A stretch of 31,840 nucleotides of DNA from CAZHGD01 sp964531735 (lineage in GTDB: Bacteria > Armatimonadota > UBA10988), in NCBI GenBank assembly GCA_964531735.1, contig CAZHGD010000078.1, positions 1 through 31,840 on the forward strand, given 5' to 3'. Every line of letters begins with the position of its first letter. The first letter of the stretch is position 1. Below are positions 1 through 9,401 of the stretch, in pieces. The translations under genes and the position numbers were made by a program. Under the pieces are notes generated by a model. That model saw only the letters and a program-made list of their open reading frames with translations, was not told where the DNA came from and ran no database searches.

Positions 1-2
1 CC

Positions 3-350
3 GATGCACCGGCGGCGGCGGCCGCCGCGCTCACTGGGCTGCAGGCGTCCTCGGCCAGCCTGGCCGCCGGCGACCTGCCGGCCTTCTTTGAAGGGCTGGC
101 CGGCTGCCTGTATACTTACGTGGCTCGGATCGGCGGCGCGTCGGCGGGCACCTTGACCACCACCGAGGCCGCCGCGGTGTTGTCGCGCACTGCTTTGCCC
201 GCGGCCACGCAAGCCACGCTGCTCGCCGCGCTGCGCGCCGCCGATGAAGTGCGCTTCGCCCGCGCCGATTGGGGCCCCGACGAGGCCTGGGTGCTGGTGC
301 GCCGGCTCGAAGCCGCGTTGACCCAGCCGTCAACCGATAAGGAGCGCTGA
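3..350 (+). CDS. C-terminal part of a BatD-like protein (5' end outside window)
   Basis: The frame is open from the left edge of the window to a TGA at 348-350, so only about 115 C-terminal residues are present. They contain a helical pattern (AAGDLPAFFEGLAGCLYTYV, then a T-T-E segment, then ALRAADEVRFA). This resembles the cytoplasmic C-terminal domain of BatD/oxygen-tolerance proteins, where a 'GD..AFY..L..AL..YL' stretch is followed by 'LT..EL' and 'CD..RFA'. BatD proteins normally have an N-terminal beta-rich periplasmic part and a membrane helix, which would lie upstream of this window. The gene ends two bases before the moxR start, and an AAGGAG serving moxR lies inside its last codons. 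Position in a MoxR/DUF58/VWA operon supports the call; a DUF4381- or DUF4129-like protein with the same helical module is the alternative. Confidence 0.6.
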   Translation, partial: DAPAAAAAALTGLQASSASLAAGDLPAFFEGLAGCLYTYVARIGGASAGTLTTTEAAAVLSRTALPAATQATLLAALRAADEVRFARADWGPDEAWVLVRRLEAALTQPSTDKER

Positions 351-352
351 GC

Positions 353-1335
<983 letters not shown>

Positions 1336-1339
<4 letters not shown>

Positions 1340-2241
1340 GCGCGTCTCGCGACTTGTTGAAGCGCATCAAGCGGATCGAGATCCAGACCCGCAAGCTCGT
1401 GCGCCAGCACTTCGCCGGCGGCTACCACAGCGTGTTCAAGGGCCGCGGCATCGAGTTTGCGCAGCTCCGCGAGTACGTGCCGGGCGACGACATCCGACTG
1501 ATCGACTGGAACGCCACCGGTCGCTTCGGCCGGCCATTCGTCAAGCTGTACGTCGAGGAGCGCGAGCTCACCGTCATGCTGCTCGTCGACGTCAGCGCGT
1601 CGATGTACTTCGGCACTGCCGAGCGCCTCAAGCGTCAGTTGGCCACCGAGTTCTGCGCCACGGTGGCGTTCTCAGCCGCCAGCAACAACGACCGGGTGGG
1701 GCTGATTCTATTCACCGACCGCATCGAGCGCATCATCCCGCCGCAGAAAGGGCGGGGCCACATCCTGCGGTTGATTCGTGAGCTGCTGCTGTTCGAGCCG
1801 CAGCACCGGCGCACCGACTTGCAGGTGGCCCTCGACACGGCCAGCCGTCTGATGCGCCGAGCGGGCACGCTGTTCGTGGTGTCCGACTTCGACTCGCCGG
1901 ACTACACGCGCGCGTTGCGCACCGCGGGCCACCGGCACGACGCGATTGCGGTCACCATTCGCGACCGCCACGAGCTGACCGGAGCCGGGAGTACGCTGCC
2001 CGACGAGGGCGTCTGGGCCTTGGAGGATCCGGAGACCGGCCAGGTGCACCTGCTCGACCTGGGCCACGCGCCGACGCGCGACGCGCTGCTCGAGCGGCGA
2101 CTGGAAGCCGACCGGCTGCGCCGGCGCGAGCTCGGGCGGGCCGACGTCGAGGAGATCCGCCTGGTCACCAACGAATCGTTCGAGAAACCGCTGGTGGCGT
2201 TCTTCCGCCGCCGCGCGGCGCGGCTCGGGCTGGGGGTGTGA
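1336..2241 (+). CDS. DUF58 domain protein (VWA-like partner of MoxR)
   Basis: A 301-residue protein starting at the ATG that overlaps the moxR stop. The signature of DUF58 proteins is clear: GIEFAQLREYVPGDDIRLID at about residues 38-57, then WNATGRFGRPFVK and a VWA-like fold beginning MLLVDVSASM. The MIDAS motif DVSAS at 85-89 is intact, so metal binding is expected. No membrane helix is visible, so it is probably a cytoplasmic or peripheral partner of the MoxR ATPase. DUF58 genes directly after moxR are one of the most conserved gene pairs of this system. Upstream in-frame codons would extend the reading frame into moxR; they are rejected because the DUF58 domain begins naturally at this ATG. 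Confidence 0.93.
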
Positions 2242-2870
2242 TGAGGCCCGCAGCCGACCGAGCGCCACATCGGCCAGCCGCACCCCGGCTGTGGGCAGCC
2301 GGGGTGCTGGGTCAGCTCGCGCCACTCTGGGCTCAGCCGGCCGACATCCGGCCGGCGAAGCCACCGCTGGACGTGCCCGACTTCCTGGCGCCGTACCGCC
2401 TGTTGCTCTACTACACCGCGGCGGTGGTGGCGTTGTGGCTCCTGTCGCTGCTGGCCTTGCGCGCGTGGCGTCGTTGGCAGGCGCGCCAGCCGGCACCGGC
2501 GACGCCGGCCGAGGCCCTCCTGCCGCACGTCATCGCCCTGCGGCGGCTCCAGGAGCTCGAACAGCTCGACCTCGCCGGCCGCGGCCTGGTCGACCAGTAC
2601 TACGTTCGCCTGTCGGCCATTCTGCGCGTCTACCTGGCGCAGCGGTTCCAGATCAAGGCCGAGGAGTCCACGACCAGCGAGCTGGCGCGCGCGCTGTCGG
2701 AACGCGGCGTGGGCGACGCCGTCGTGGCCCAGGTGCGCGAGTTGATGAACGGCTGTGACCGGGTGAAGTTCGCTGAGCATCAGCCGCGCCGCGAGATCAT
2801 GGCGCACTGGCTGGCGCAGTCGCGCAACCTGGTGCAGCAGACCGCCGGTGACCGACAGGTGGCGCCATGA
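2241..2870 (+). CDS. DUF4381-like single-pass membrane protein
   Basis: About 209 residues. A GTG and an ATG are adjacent at 2238-2243; the ATG at 2241 gives a TGATG junction with the DUF58 gene and is preferred. A short N-terminal hydrophobic stretch (WAAGVLGQLAPLWAQ) may act as a signal. It is followed by a clear membrane helix (LLYYTAAVVALWLLSLLAL, residues about 55-75) and a cytoplasmic helical domain containing DQYYVRLSAILRVYLAQRF, a T-T-S-E-L-A-RAL stretch and MNGCDRVKFAE. This is the DUF4381/DUF4129-like module usually found between DUF58 and VWA genes of Bat operons. The cytoplasmic module resembles the tail of the BatD-like protein at the left edge, suggesting a shared binding role, perhaps to MoxR or DUF58 (inference). 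It overlaps batA by four bases. Confidence 0.8.
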   Translation: MRPAADRAPHRPAAPRLWAAGVLGQLAPLWAQPADIRPAKPPLDVPDFLAPYRLLLYYTAAVVALWLLSLLALRAWRRWQARQPAPATPAEALLPHVIALRRLQELEQLDLAGRGLVDQYYVRLSAILRVYLAQRFQIKAEESTTSELARALSERGVGDAVVAQVRELMNGCDRVKFAEHQPRREIMAHWLAQSRNLVQQTAGDRQVAP

Positions 2871-3946
2871 GCCTCGACGCCCTCGTCCCCGGGCTGCGAC
2901 TGGGCAATCCCTGGGCGCTCTGCGCCCTGGTGCCGCTGCTGCTGTGGTGGCTCACGGTGACGCTGGGCTGGCGGCGGCGCGGGGCGCTGACCTTCCCGCT
3001 CGGCGACTGCGGCAGTCTGCCGCGTAGCTGGCGCGTGCGCTTGCAGCCGCTTGGCGACCTGCTGCGCTGGCTGGTGCTGGTGGCGCTGGTGGTGGCGCTG
3101 GCCCGGCCGCAGGTGGGGCGTGAGCGCGAGAAGATCACCCAGCGCGGCGTCGACATCATGCTGGCCCTGGACGTCTCGGCGAGCATGTTGGCCGAGGACG
3201 TGCAGCCGAACCGCATCGAGGCCGCCAAGCGGACCATCATCCGCTTCGTCAGCCGGCTGACCAACGACCGCGTCGGTCTGGTGGTGTTCGCCGGCCGCAG
3301 CTTCACGCAGGTGCCGCTGACCACCGACTACGGCCTGGTGCTGGAGCTGGTGGGCGAGTGCCGCATCAACATGATCGGCTTCGACGGGACGGCCATCGGC
3401 GATGCCCTGGCCAACTGCATCTACCGGTTCCGCAACGAGGCCCGCCGCCGCGCCGGGCCCGAGGCCGACGCGGCCAAGGCCGAAGCCGACGCACTCAAGC
3501 GGAGCCGCGTGATCGTCCTGCTGACCGACGGGTTCAACAACACCGGCCACCTGGCGCCGCTGGAGGCCGCCGAGATGGCCCGGGTGAAGAACATCCGCGT
3601 TCACTGTATCGGCCTCGGCTCGCCGGAAGGTGCCCCGGTGCCGTACTACCGCTTCGGCCAGCGGATGTACCTGCAGACGCCGGACGGCCGCCCGCTGATC
3701 ACCGGCCTCGACGAGCAGAATCTGCGCTCCATTGCGAACATCACCGGCGGCCAGTACTTCCGCGCCACCGACGCGGAAGGGCTGGAGCGCATCTACCGCC
3801 AGATCGCCGAGATGGAGAAGCACGACGTCGAGATCAAACGTCTGATGCAGTACGACGAGCGCTTCGTGGGCCCGGTCATTCTGGCGCTGGGGCTGCTCCT
3901 CGTCGAACTGCTGTTGCGCACCACGGTGTTGAGGGTCAACCGATGA
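2867..3946 (+). CDS. batA: BatA-like VWA domain membrane protein
   Basis: This 359-residue protein has the standard BatA layout: a hydrophobic N-terminal helix (ALCALVPLLLWWLTVTLGW), a second helix near 68-79 (WLVLVALVVALA), a VWA domain, and a C-terminal helix (VILALGLLLVELLL). The metal-dependent adhesion site is complete: DVSAS at 102-106, the Thr in GTAIGDA around 175, and TDG at 220-222. The VWA domain should face the periplasm or outer side of the membrane, between helices two and three. It starts at an ATG overlapping the previous stop (ATGA) and ends overlapping the batB start. In Bacteroides and Leptospira, Bat proteins are linked to oxidative-stress tolerance; the exact role here is unknown. 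Confidence 0.93.
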   Translation: MSLDALVPGLRLGNPWALCALVPLLLWWLTVTLGWRRRGALTFPLGDCGSLPRSWRVRLQPLGDLLRWLVLVALVVALARPQVGREREKITQRGVDIMLALDVSASMLAEDVQPNRIEAAKRTIIRFVSRLTNDRVGLVVFAGRSFTQVPLTTDYGLVLELVGECRINMIGFDGTAIGDALANCIYRFRNEARRRAGPEADAAKAEADALKRSRVIVLLTDGFNNTGHLAPLEAAEMARVKNIRVHCIGLGSPEGAPVPYYRFGQRMYLQTPDGRPLITGLDEQNLRSIANITGGQYFRATDAEGLERIYRQIAEMEKHDVEIKRLMQYDERFVGPVILALGLLLVELLLRTTVLRVNR

Positions 3947-5079
3947 GCCAGGCACCGCCGGAGCGGACGTCGCGGCGCGAGCGACTGCGGTCCTACCGTG
4001 GCACGGTGGTTGCCGTCCTGGCCCTGGTGGCGGTGGCCACGGTGCTCCGCGGGCGGACCAGCGGCTTCGCGCGGCCGCAGGCGCTGGCCGGTCTACTCAG
4101 CGTCAACATGCTGTTGCTGCTGCTGGCCTACGACTGGTGGTGGCGCCTGTCGGCCCGGCGGCGGTTTGCCGATCTGGGCCTGCTCGACCGCATGGGCGAG
4201 GCGCCGCTGACGCCGGCGGTGGTGCTGCGCGGCTTGCTGTTGACCGCGGCGCTGGTGCTGGTCGTGCTGGCCACCGCGCGACCGAAAGGTGGCCTCGGGC
4301 GCACCGAAGTGACCACCGAGGGCTGCGACCTGATCATCTGCCTCGACGTCAGCAACTCGATGCGCTGCCGCGACATGACCGGCCGCTCGCGTCTGGAGGT
4401 GGCCAAGGACCTGCTCAGCCAGTTCGTCGCCAGCCGTCGCGGCGACCGCCTGGCGCTGGTCGCCTTCGCCGGGTCGGCCCACGCGCTCTGCCCGTTCACC
4501 ATCGATCACGACGCGCTGGACATGTTCCTGGCCGACGTGGACTACGACACCGTGGCCAAGCAAGGCACGGCCCTCGGCGAGGCCATTCGCCTGTGCCTGG
4601 AGCGCTTCGATCCCGAGCAGACCGGCGGCCAGGGCATCTTGCTGCTCACCGACGGTGAGGACCAGGACTCCGATCCGCTCACCGCCGCCGGCCTGGCCAA
4701 GAGCCGTGGCGTGGTCATCCACTGCCTCGGCCTCGGCACTCCGGAGGGCGGACAGGTGCCGATGGGCGTCGATTTCTGGGGCAACGCCACCCCCAAGCGG
4801 CACCAGGGCGAAACGGTGACGTCCAAGCTTGATGAGGCCACGCTGAAGACCATTGCCGACACCACCGGTGGTCGGTACTTCCGGGCCGATTCGGCGCACC
4901 GCCTGGAGCAGGTGCTCGACGAGGTTGGCCGCATGGCCACCCGGACCTTGCGGGCGGGCCGAATGGACCTGCGCGAGGACATCTTCTGCTGGTACCTGGT
5001 GCCGGCCGTGCTGCTGCTGGCGATCGAACCGCTGCTCCGGCACCGCCGGCGGCGCCGCTCCTGGGAGGCCCGACGATGA
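3943..5079 (+). CDS. batB: BatB-like VWA domain membrane protein
   Basis: A 378-residue protein beginning at the ATG in the batA stop overlap. The reading frame is open much further upstream, but that part only shadows batA. Predicted membrane helices lie at about 20-36 (TVVAVLALVAVATVL), 48-62 and 93-112. A VWA domain with intact MIDAS follows (DVSNS at 135-139, the later TALGEAI and LLTDGEDQ), and a final helix (WYLVPAVLLLAIEPLL) ends in a basic tail. The distance between MIDAS parts is normal. BatA and BatB are paralogues that probably form a membrane VWA pair worked on by MoxR. The extra N-terminal helix compared with BatA is the only odd point. It overlaps the TPR gene by four bases. Confidence 0.92.
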   Translation: MSQAPPERTSRRERLRSYRGTVVAVLALVAVATVLRGRTSGFARPQALAGLLSVNMLLLLLAYDWWWRLSARRRFADLGLLDRMGEAPLTPAVVLRGLLLTAALVLVVLATARPKGGLGRTEVTTEGCDLIICLDVSNSMRCRDMTGRSRLEVAKDLLSQFVASRRGDRLALVAFAGSAHALCPFTIDHDALDMFLADVDYDTVAKQGTALGEAIRLCLERFDPEQTGGQGILLLTDGEDQDSDPLTAAGLAKSRGVVIHCLGLGTPEGGQVPMGVDFWGNATPKRHQGETVTSKLDEATLKTIADTTGGRYFRADSAHRLEQVLDEVGRMATRTLRAGRMDLREDIFCWYLVPAVLLLAIEPLLRHRRRRRSWEARR

Positions 5080-5837
5080 CGCGACGACCACGCCACGCCT
5101 GGCTGGGGCTGTTGCTGCTGCCGCTGCTGGTGGCCTGGCGTTGGCCTGGCGAGACCAACCGGTTGGCCGCCGCCGGCCGCGAGGCTTACCGCCAGGGCCG
5201 GTTCGACGAGGCGGCCAAGACCTGGTCCAACGCCTTGTCGGGCGCGGGTGATTCGACCGAACTCACCTACAACCTGGGCACGGCCTGGCTGCAGCAGCGC
5301 GAGTATGCCCGGTCGCTCGAAGTGCTCGGGCGGGCGGCCGAGCGTACCGACGACCGCGCCGCACTGGACCGCATCCACTACAACCGCGGCAACGCCTATT
5401 TCCGGCTGGACAAGATCCCGGAGGCCGCGCAAGCCTATCGTCAGGCGCTGGCGGCCGACCCGAACGACGAGGACGCGGCCTACAACCTGCGGCTGTGCGA
5501 GGAACGGCAGAAGCAGCAGAACAACCAGTCGGACAAGAACAAGGGCGGCGGCCAGAGCCCGCCCAACCCTCAGAACAGCGCGGACAAACAGAACCAGCCG
5601 CCCCGGGCGCGGCCGGACGACCGGCAGACCACCGGCGGCCAGCAGCCGTCCAACATGACCGAGGCCGAGGCCAATCGGCGCCTGGACGGCCTGCAGCGCA
5701 ACGAGCGCGAAGACCGTGGCCTGTTCAACCCGCGCCCGAGCCAACGGCACGTGCGCCCGAACCCGCTCGATCCGAACACCTCGCTCGACGAGCTGCTGCG
5801 CGGACAGCAGGCCGAGTCCAAAGAGCGCGACTGGTAG
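5076..5837 (+). CDS. TPR repeat protein in the BatC position
   Basis: A 253-residue protein that begins with a signal-like or anchor segment (HAWLGLLLLPLLVAW, about residues 7-21). About three TPR units follow, from roughly 30 to 145; examples are AGREAYRQGRFDEAAKTW, LTYNLGTAWLQQREYARSLE and HYNRGNAYFRLDKIPEAAQA. Next is a low-complexity segment rich in Gln, Asn, Lys and Pro (about 146-190), then a charged C-terminus with NPLDPNTSLDELLRG. This is the usual build of the TPR protein that follows batA-batB (BatC, or BatB/BatC fusions in other groups). TPR proteins scaffold protein complexes, so it may organise the VWA proteins at the outer membrane face. It ends only three bases from the convergent ApgM-like gene. 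Confidence 0.85.
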   Translation: MTRRPRHAWLGLLLLPLLVAWRWPGETNRLAAAGREAYRQGRFDEAAKTWSNALSGAGDSTELTYNLGTAWLQQREYARSLEVLGRAAERTDDRAALDRIHYNRGNAYFRLDKIPEAAQAYRQALAADPNDEDAAYNLRLCEERQKQQNNQSDKNKGGGQSPPNPQNSADKQNQPPRARPDDRQTTGGQQPSNMTEAEANRRLDGLQRNEREDRGLFNPRPSQRHVRPNPLDPNTSLDELLRGQQAESKERDW

Positions 5838-5840
5838 CGG

Positions 5841-7022
5841 TCAGTCCAGGCTCCACAGCAGCCCGCGCAGATCGGCGGCGCCGTGGCGCTCGCGGCCGGT
5901 CTCGGCGGCGGTGTCCTCGGTGAAGCGGCCCGGGCCGCTGTCACTGCGGCCCGGGCGCCAGGCCAGGTACGGCGCCGGCCGGTTGGCGTGGCGGCGCGTG
6001 CTCAGGCGGCAGGCGTAGTCGCCCAGGATGGTCACCGCCAGCGACCGGTCGCGGGCGAGTTGCGCCATCAGCGGCGCGAACAGGTCGCGCTCCAGTTGCG
6101 CCAGCGCGTCGCGCTTGCGCTCGGCGTCGCCGGTGTGCCCGGCGGTATCCAAATCGCGCACTTGCGCCAGCACCGTCGGCGCGTGATCGAGCGCCGACAG
6201 CAGCCGCGACCAGCGCTCGTGCGGCTGCGCCGGGCCGGCGGCGTCCTGCCGGCCGATGCTCACGCCGGCGGCCCGGGCCACGCCGCGCACCGCCGGGTTG
6301 CTGCTGAACAGCGAGGCCACCTGGCCCACCCGCAGCATGAACAACGGCAGCTCCGGCGCCCGCCCGCAGCCCCAGGGCCAGAGCACGTCCAGGCGTGGCA
6401 GACCGGCCGCGTCGCGCTCGCGGTTCACCGCATGGTCCGCCAGCAGCTCACGTGCATCGTCAATCAGCCGCCGCAGCTCGCCATCGCGCTCGCCCACCGG
6501 CAACTGCGCCTCCAGCGGTTGCGCCGCGTCGAGCGCGCCGGGCGGCGTACACTGCACCTCCACCGGTCCCGACTCCCACAAGGCCAGCCCGGTCGCCGGG
6601 GCCACGCCGCGCGCGCTCAGCCCCGGCCGCTGCCAGACCGCCGCCAGGTCCGCCCACAGCCGTTCGGCCTGCGCCGCGCTGGGCGGCGCCACGAACGGGT
6701 CGAGTCCGTGGCTCAGGCTCAGCAGATCGAGCCGCAGCCCGACATCGCGCCAGCCGAGCGAGGCCCCCGCGCCGAGCAGCTCCACCGCCCCGCGGGCCGG
6801 CGGCGGCGCGTCGTAGCCCAGCAGGGCCAGCGTGGCCCAATCGGCGCCGATGGCCGGGTCGTCCAGCGGCGCTTCGGGACACGGGCGCACCAGACCGACC
6901 TCGCTCCGCGCGGCCAGCAGGTCGAGCGACGGCGTGTCGGCCGCGGCCAGCGGCGTGCGGCCGTCGAGCGCCGACTGCGGATCGTCGGCCAGGCCACTGA
7001 GCACGAGGATGATGTGAGGCAT
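5841..7022 (-). CDS. ApgM-type phosphoglycerate mutase homologue with a degenerate metal site
   Basis: A 393-residue protein of the archaeal-type, cofactor-independent phosphoglycerate mutase family (alkaline phosphatase superfamily). Family landmarks are GRTPLAAADTPSLDLLAA near the N-terminus, ALLGYDAPP at about 67-75, a WPWGCGRAPELP segment at 216-226, DTAGHTGD at 292-299 and HANRPAP at 345-351. Against the family pattern, the first metal-binding Asp of 'DG' is Ser9, the nucleophilic Ser of 'GSD' is Ala60, and the His of 'ADH' is Tyr336. Asp292, His296 and His345, which form the other metal site, and Asp335 are kept. A normal mutase reaction therefore seems unlikely; it may be a pseudoenzyme or have a new function (inference). 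The ATG at 7022 has a GGAG eight bases upstream; an upstream extension to 7073 has no support. It lies 66 bases after the MttB-like gene, probably in the same transcript. Confidence 0.8.
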   Translation of the reverse strand: MPHIILVLSGLADDPQSALDGRTPLAAADTPSLDLLAARSEVGLVRPCPEAPLDDPAIGADWATLALLGYDAPPPARGAVELLGAGASLGWRDVGLRLDLLSLSHGLDPFVAPPSAAQAERLWADLAAVWQRPGLSARGVAPATGLALWESGPVEVQCTPPGALDAAQPLEAQLPVGERDGELRRLIDDARELLADHAVNRERDAAGLPRLDVLWPWGCGRAPELPLFMLRVGQVASLFSSNPAVRGVARAAGVSIGRQDAAGPAQPHERWSRLLSALDHAPTVLAQVRDLDTAGHTGDAERKRDALAQLERDLFAPLMAQLARDRSLAVTILGDYACRLSTRRHANRPAPYLAWRPGRSDSGPGRFTEDTAAETGRERHGAADLRGLLWSLD

Positions 7023-7088
7023 ACGGCGGTCTCCGGTGGTTTGGAGTGCCGGCGGCGGCCGATGGTTGATCACCGGTCGGGCACCGCC

Positions 7089-8531
7089 TCAACCCGCGAA
7101 CCGCCCGTCCGCTTCGGCCACCACCGCGGCCACCTGCCGGCGTTGCTCGTCGGTCAGTGGGCACTGGTTCTCCGCCTGCGCCGCCAGGCGCTGCGCCTGG
7201 GCGCGGGCGTTGTCCAGCATGGTGCGCGGGTCGGCCTGCCAGGCCAGCGGCACGCGCCGGTCCACCAGCTCCGGGAGCCATAGCTCCGTGCGGAAGTGGC
7301 GCGCGGTGTGCTCGGTGTTCAGATAGCCGGCGCCTTGCGGCCCGACCTCGGCAATCAGCTCCTCGGCCAGCGTCTCGGCGTCCACGACGACGCCCTGCAA
7401 GAGCCGCTCCAGGTAGCTCATCAGCTCCAGATCGAGCATGAGCTGGGTCAGGCTGCCCACGTCGGAGAAGGCCAGCGTACCCAACGAGCCCCAGCCGCGC
7501 ACGCCGGCGCAGAGGCCCCACAGGCAGGACAGCGACTTCTCCAGCAGCGCCTGCTCGCCCGGTGTCTTGGCCGCGGTGCCCGGACCGCCGTAGCCGACGT
7601 ACTCACCACCGAACACATAGGCGCCCAGTTGCCGCGCGGCCAGCGACAGCAGGTCCATGTCCGGCCCGCTCTGCGTGTGGATGCCCACGCGCATGTCGAA
7701 CGGGCACGGGTGCGCGATCCAGCCGACCAGGCGGTCATCGAGCGCCAGGCTGATCACGTTGGCCATCAGCACCTCGGCCAGCGACTGCACCAGGCAACCG
7801 GCCACCGTGACCGGCGTGGCCACACCGGCCACCGGCATGGTCATCATGGTGAACGGCTGGTCGAGCAGCGCGCGCGCCGCCAGGCCCATCTCGATGTTCT
7901 CGCGCGTGATCATGAACGGCGTGTTGATCCAGCACTTGGTGACGAAGGCGCGGTGGGCCAACGCCGCTTCGCGCGAGCCGTCGCAGATGGCCTGGAGTTC
8001 GAGGAAGTACGGGATCAGCGCCGCGCGGTAGACCGACACGGTGGTCGGCCGGCGGCTGTTGAGCACGTTGACCGCAAAGGTGTGCAGATCACAGGTGGCC
8101 GCCGGCACGTCCTGCGGAATGAACGTCGGATGCGAACGGCCGAGCCGCGGGATGCTGTCGCAGACGCGCGACCACTGCGCCAGATCGTCGCGGGTGGCCG
8201 GCCGGAGCTGCTCGGTATCGAGGTCACAGCAGGTCAGGGCCTGGCCCGACGCCGAGTACGACAAGGTGGTGGCCAGGTGCTCGGCCGGCCGGCCCGGGCC
8301 GTTGACCGTGCGGGCCGCGGCGAGGCGGTCGCGCAGCCGGTCGCGCACCGGCGCCGGGAAGGTGACCCGCTCGCCGGCGAGGTCACAACCGAACTCGCGC
8401 AGGGCCGTCGCGAACTCGTCGGTGCCCTGCGCGCGCAGCGGCACGCGCGCGAAGACGCGCCAGGCCGCCTGCTCGATCTGCGCCAGCTCCGCCTCGGTCA
8501 GCACCGTCATGGTGCGCGTCGCCAGGATCAT
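7089..8531 (-). CDS. MttB-like (non-pyrrolysine) trimethylamine methyltransferase family protein
   Basis: A 480-residue member of the MttB superfamily, which transfers a methyl group from quaternary or tertiary amines to a corrinoid protein. Family stretches seen are ATPVTVAGCLVQSLAEVLMA, FDMRVGIHTQSG and, near the C-terminus, LNTEHTARHFRTELWLPEL. The frame is uninterrupted, so no amber codon for pyrrolysine is present; it belongs with MtgB-like proteins (glycine betaine, carnitine and similar substrates are known for that branch). The substrate cannot be told from sequence. No corrinoid-binding protein, reductive activator or methyl-transfer partner is encoded nearby. The start at 8531 is chosen because its ATG overlaps the upstream hydrolase stop (ATGA) and has a GGAG eight bases before it. 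Longer starts run into the hydrolase gene. Confidence 0.88.
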   Translation of the reverse strand: MILATRTMTVLTEAELAQIEQAAWRVFARVPLRAQGTDEFATALREFGCDLAGERVTFPAPVRDRLRDRLAAARTVNGPGRPAEHLATTLSYSASGQALTCCDLDTEQLRPATRDDLAQWSRVCDSIPRLGRSHPTFIPQDVPAATCDLHTFAVNVLNSRRPTTVSVYRAALIPYFLELQAICDGSREAALAHRAFVTKCWINTPFMITRENIEMGLAARALLDQPFTMMTMPVAGVATPVTVAGCLVQSLAEVLMANVISLALDDRLVGWIAHPCPFDMRVGIHTQSGPDMDLLSLAARQLGAYVFGGEYVGYGGPGTAAKTPGEQALLEKSLSCLWGLCAGVRGWGSLGTLAFSDVGSLTQLMLDLELMSYLERLLQGVVVDAETLAEELIAEVGPQGAGYLNTEHTARHFRTELWLPELVDRRVPLAWQADPRTMLDNARAQAQRLAAQAENQCPLTDEQRRQVAAVVAEADGRFAG

Positions 8532-9361
8532 GCGTGGTTCTCCGTCGCGCAGGCCGCGATCAAGTCGGCGGCCGTCACCGTCGGCACGCCGGTGGCCTCG
8601 AGCCAGGTCAGCCACCACTCGGTGGCGCGGAAACCTTCGACAGTGGCGGCGTACTCCTGCGCCAAGGTGGCGTCGCGCACCACCAGCACCCGGTAGCCCG
8701 GCTGCCGCCAGAGGAAGCCCAGCCGCCGCAGGCCGCCGACGTTGTCCTGCAGGCAGTGGCTGAGCAGGAAGCCCGCGTAGACCACGGTAGTGAGGCGGCG
8801 CTCGCGCAACAGGTGGTCCACTGCCGCTTGCTGGCAGACGCAGTAGTCACCGGGCCGCGGCCGGACCGGCGCGGGGAAGTCGAGCCGGGCGAGCAGCCGC
8901 GCCCAGCGCGCCGGCGCATCGGCCCCGAAGGTGGTGGCGAAGTAGGTGGCCAGCGCCTCGTCGCCGACCTCGGGCGGCGGCCAGTCGGGTGCCTCGGCGG
9001 GCGGCTCGGCCACCCGGTAGGCGTTGGCGGGATACTTGCCGACCACCGCGGCGGCGTTGCTGTGGATGATGGTGAAGCCGACGGCGCGCGCCGCGTGCAG
9101 CGCGGGCGCCAGGTGCTCGGTGACGCGCCGCTTGGCTTCGGCGGTGGCTCGGCAACCGAGGCCGAGGAAGTTGTACTCGGCCGCGCGCCCCAACTCCGGA
9201 TCCAGCGGCTCGTCCGACCACCCCATGTTCCACAGGTCGATGGTGACGAACGCCGATCGCGCCGGGTCGATGGTCAAGGGCACACTGACCGGGCCGAAGT
9301 GCGCTTCGTCGTAGTCGTCTTCGGGCGCGAAGCACCGCTGGCGCCGTGCCGGCAGGTCCAT
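8528..9361 (-). CDS. Isochorismatase-fold cysteine hydrolase
   Basis: A 277-residue protein with the isochorismatase-like fold. It has AFVTIDLWN with the catalytic-type Asp42 in the first strand, GFTIIHSN at about 95-102, and TTVVYAGFLLSHCLQDN with the expected nucleophile Cys203. The Lys of the usual Asp-Lys-Cys triad is not seen at its expected place: the PGDYCVCQQAA segment at 170-180 has none. This is a known trait of some subfamilies, so activity is possible but uncertain. Family enzymes cleave C-N or C-O bonds of small amides and ethers (nicotinamide, N-carbamoylsarcosine, isochorismate). The ATG at 9361 follows a GAGGTGG; a GTG at 9373 is the weaker alternative. It is translationally coupled to the MttB-like gene, so both probably act on one amine or amide pathway (inference). 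Confidence 0.85.
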   Translation of the reverse strand: MDLPARRQRCFAPEDDYDEAHFGPVSVPLTIDPARSAFVTIDLWNMGWSDEPLDPELGRAAEYNFLGLGCRATAEAKRRVTEHLAPALHAARAVGFTIIHSNAAAVVGKYPANAYRVAEPPAEAPDWPPPEVGDEALATYFATTFGADAPARWARLLARLDFPAPVRPRPGDYCVCQQAAVDHLLRERRLTTVVYAGFLLSHCLQDNVGGLRRLGFLWRQPGYRVLVVRDATLAQEYAATVEGFRATEWWLTWLEATGVPTVTAADLIAACATENHA

Positions 9362-9401
9362 GCACCACCTCACGTCGCCCGGCCGACCTCGGCGCGGACA
9401 G

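Noticed and set aside
7089..8531. Pyrrolysine-containing MttB
   Set aside because: The reading frame has no internal amber codon and no pyl genes are present in the window.
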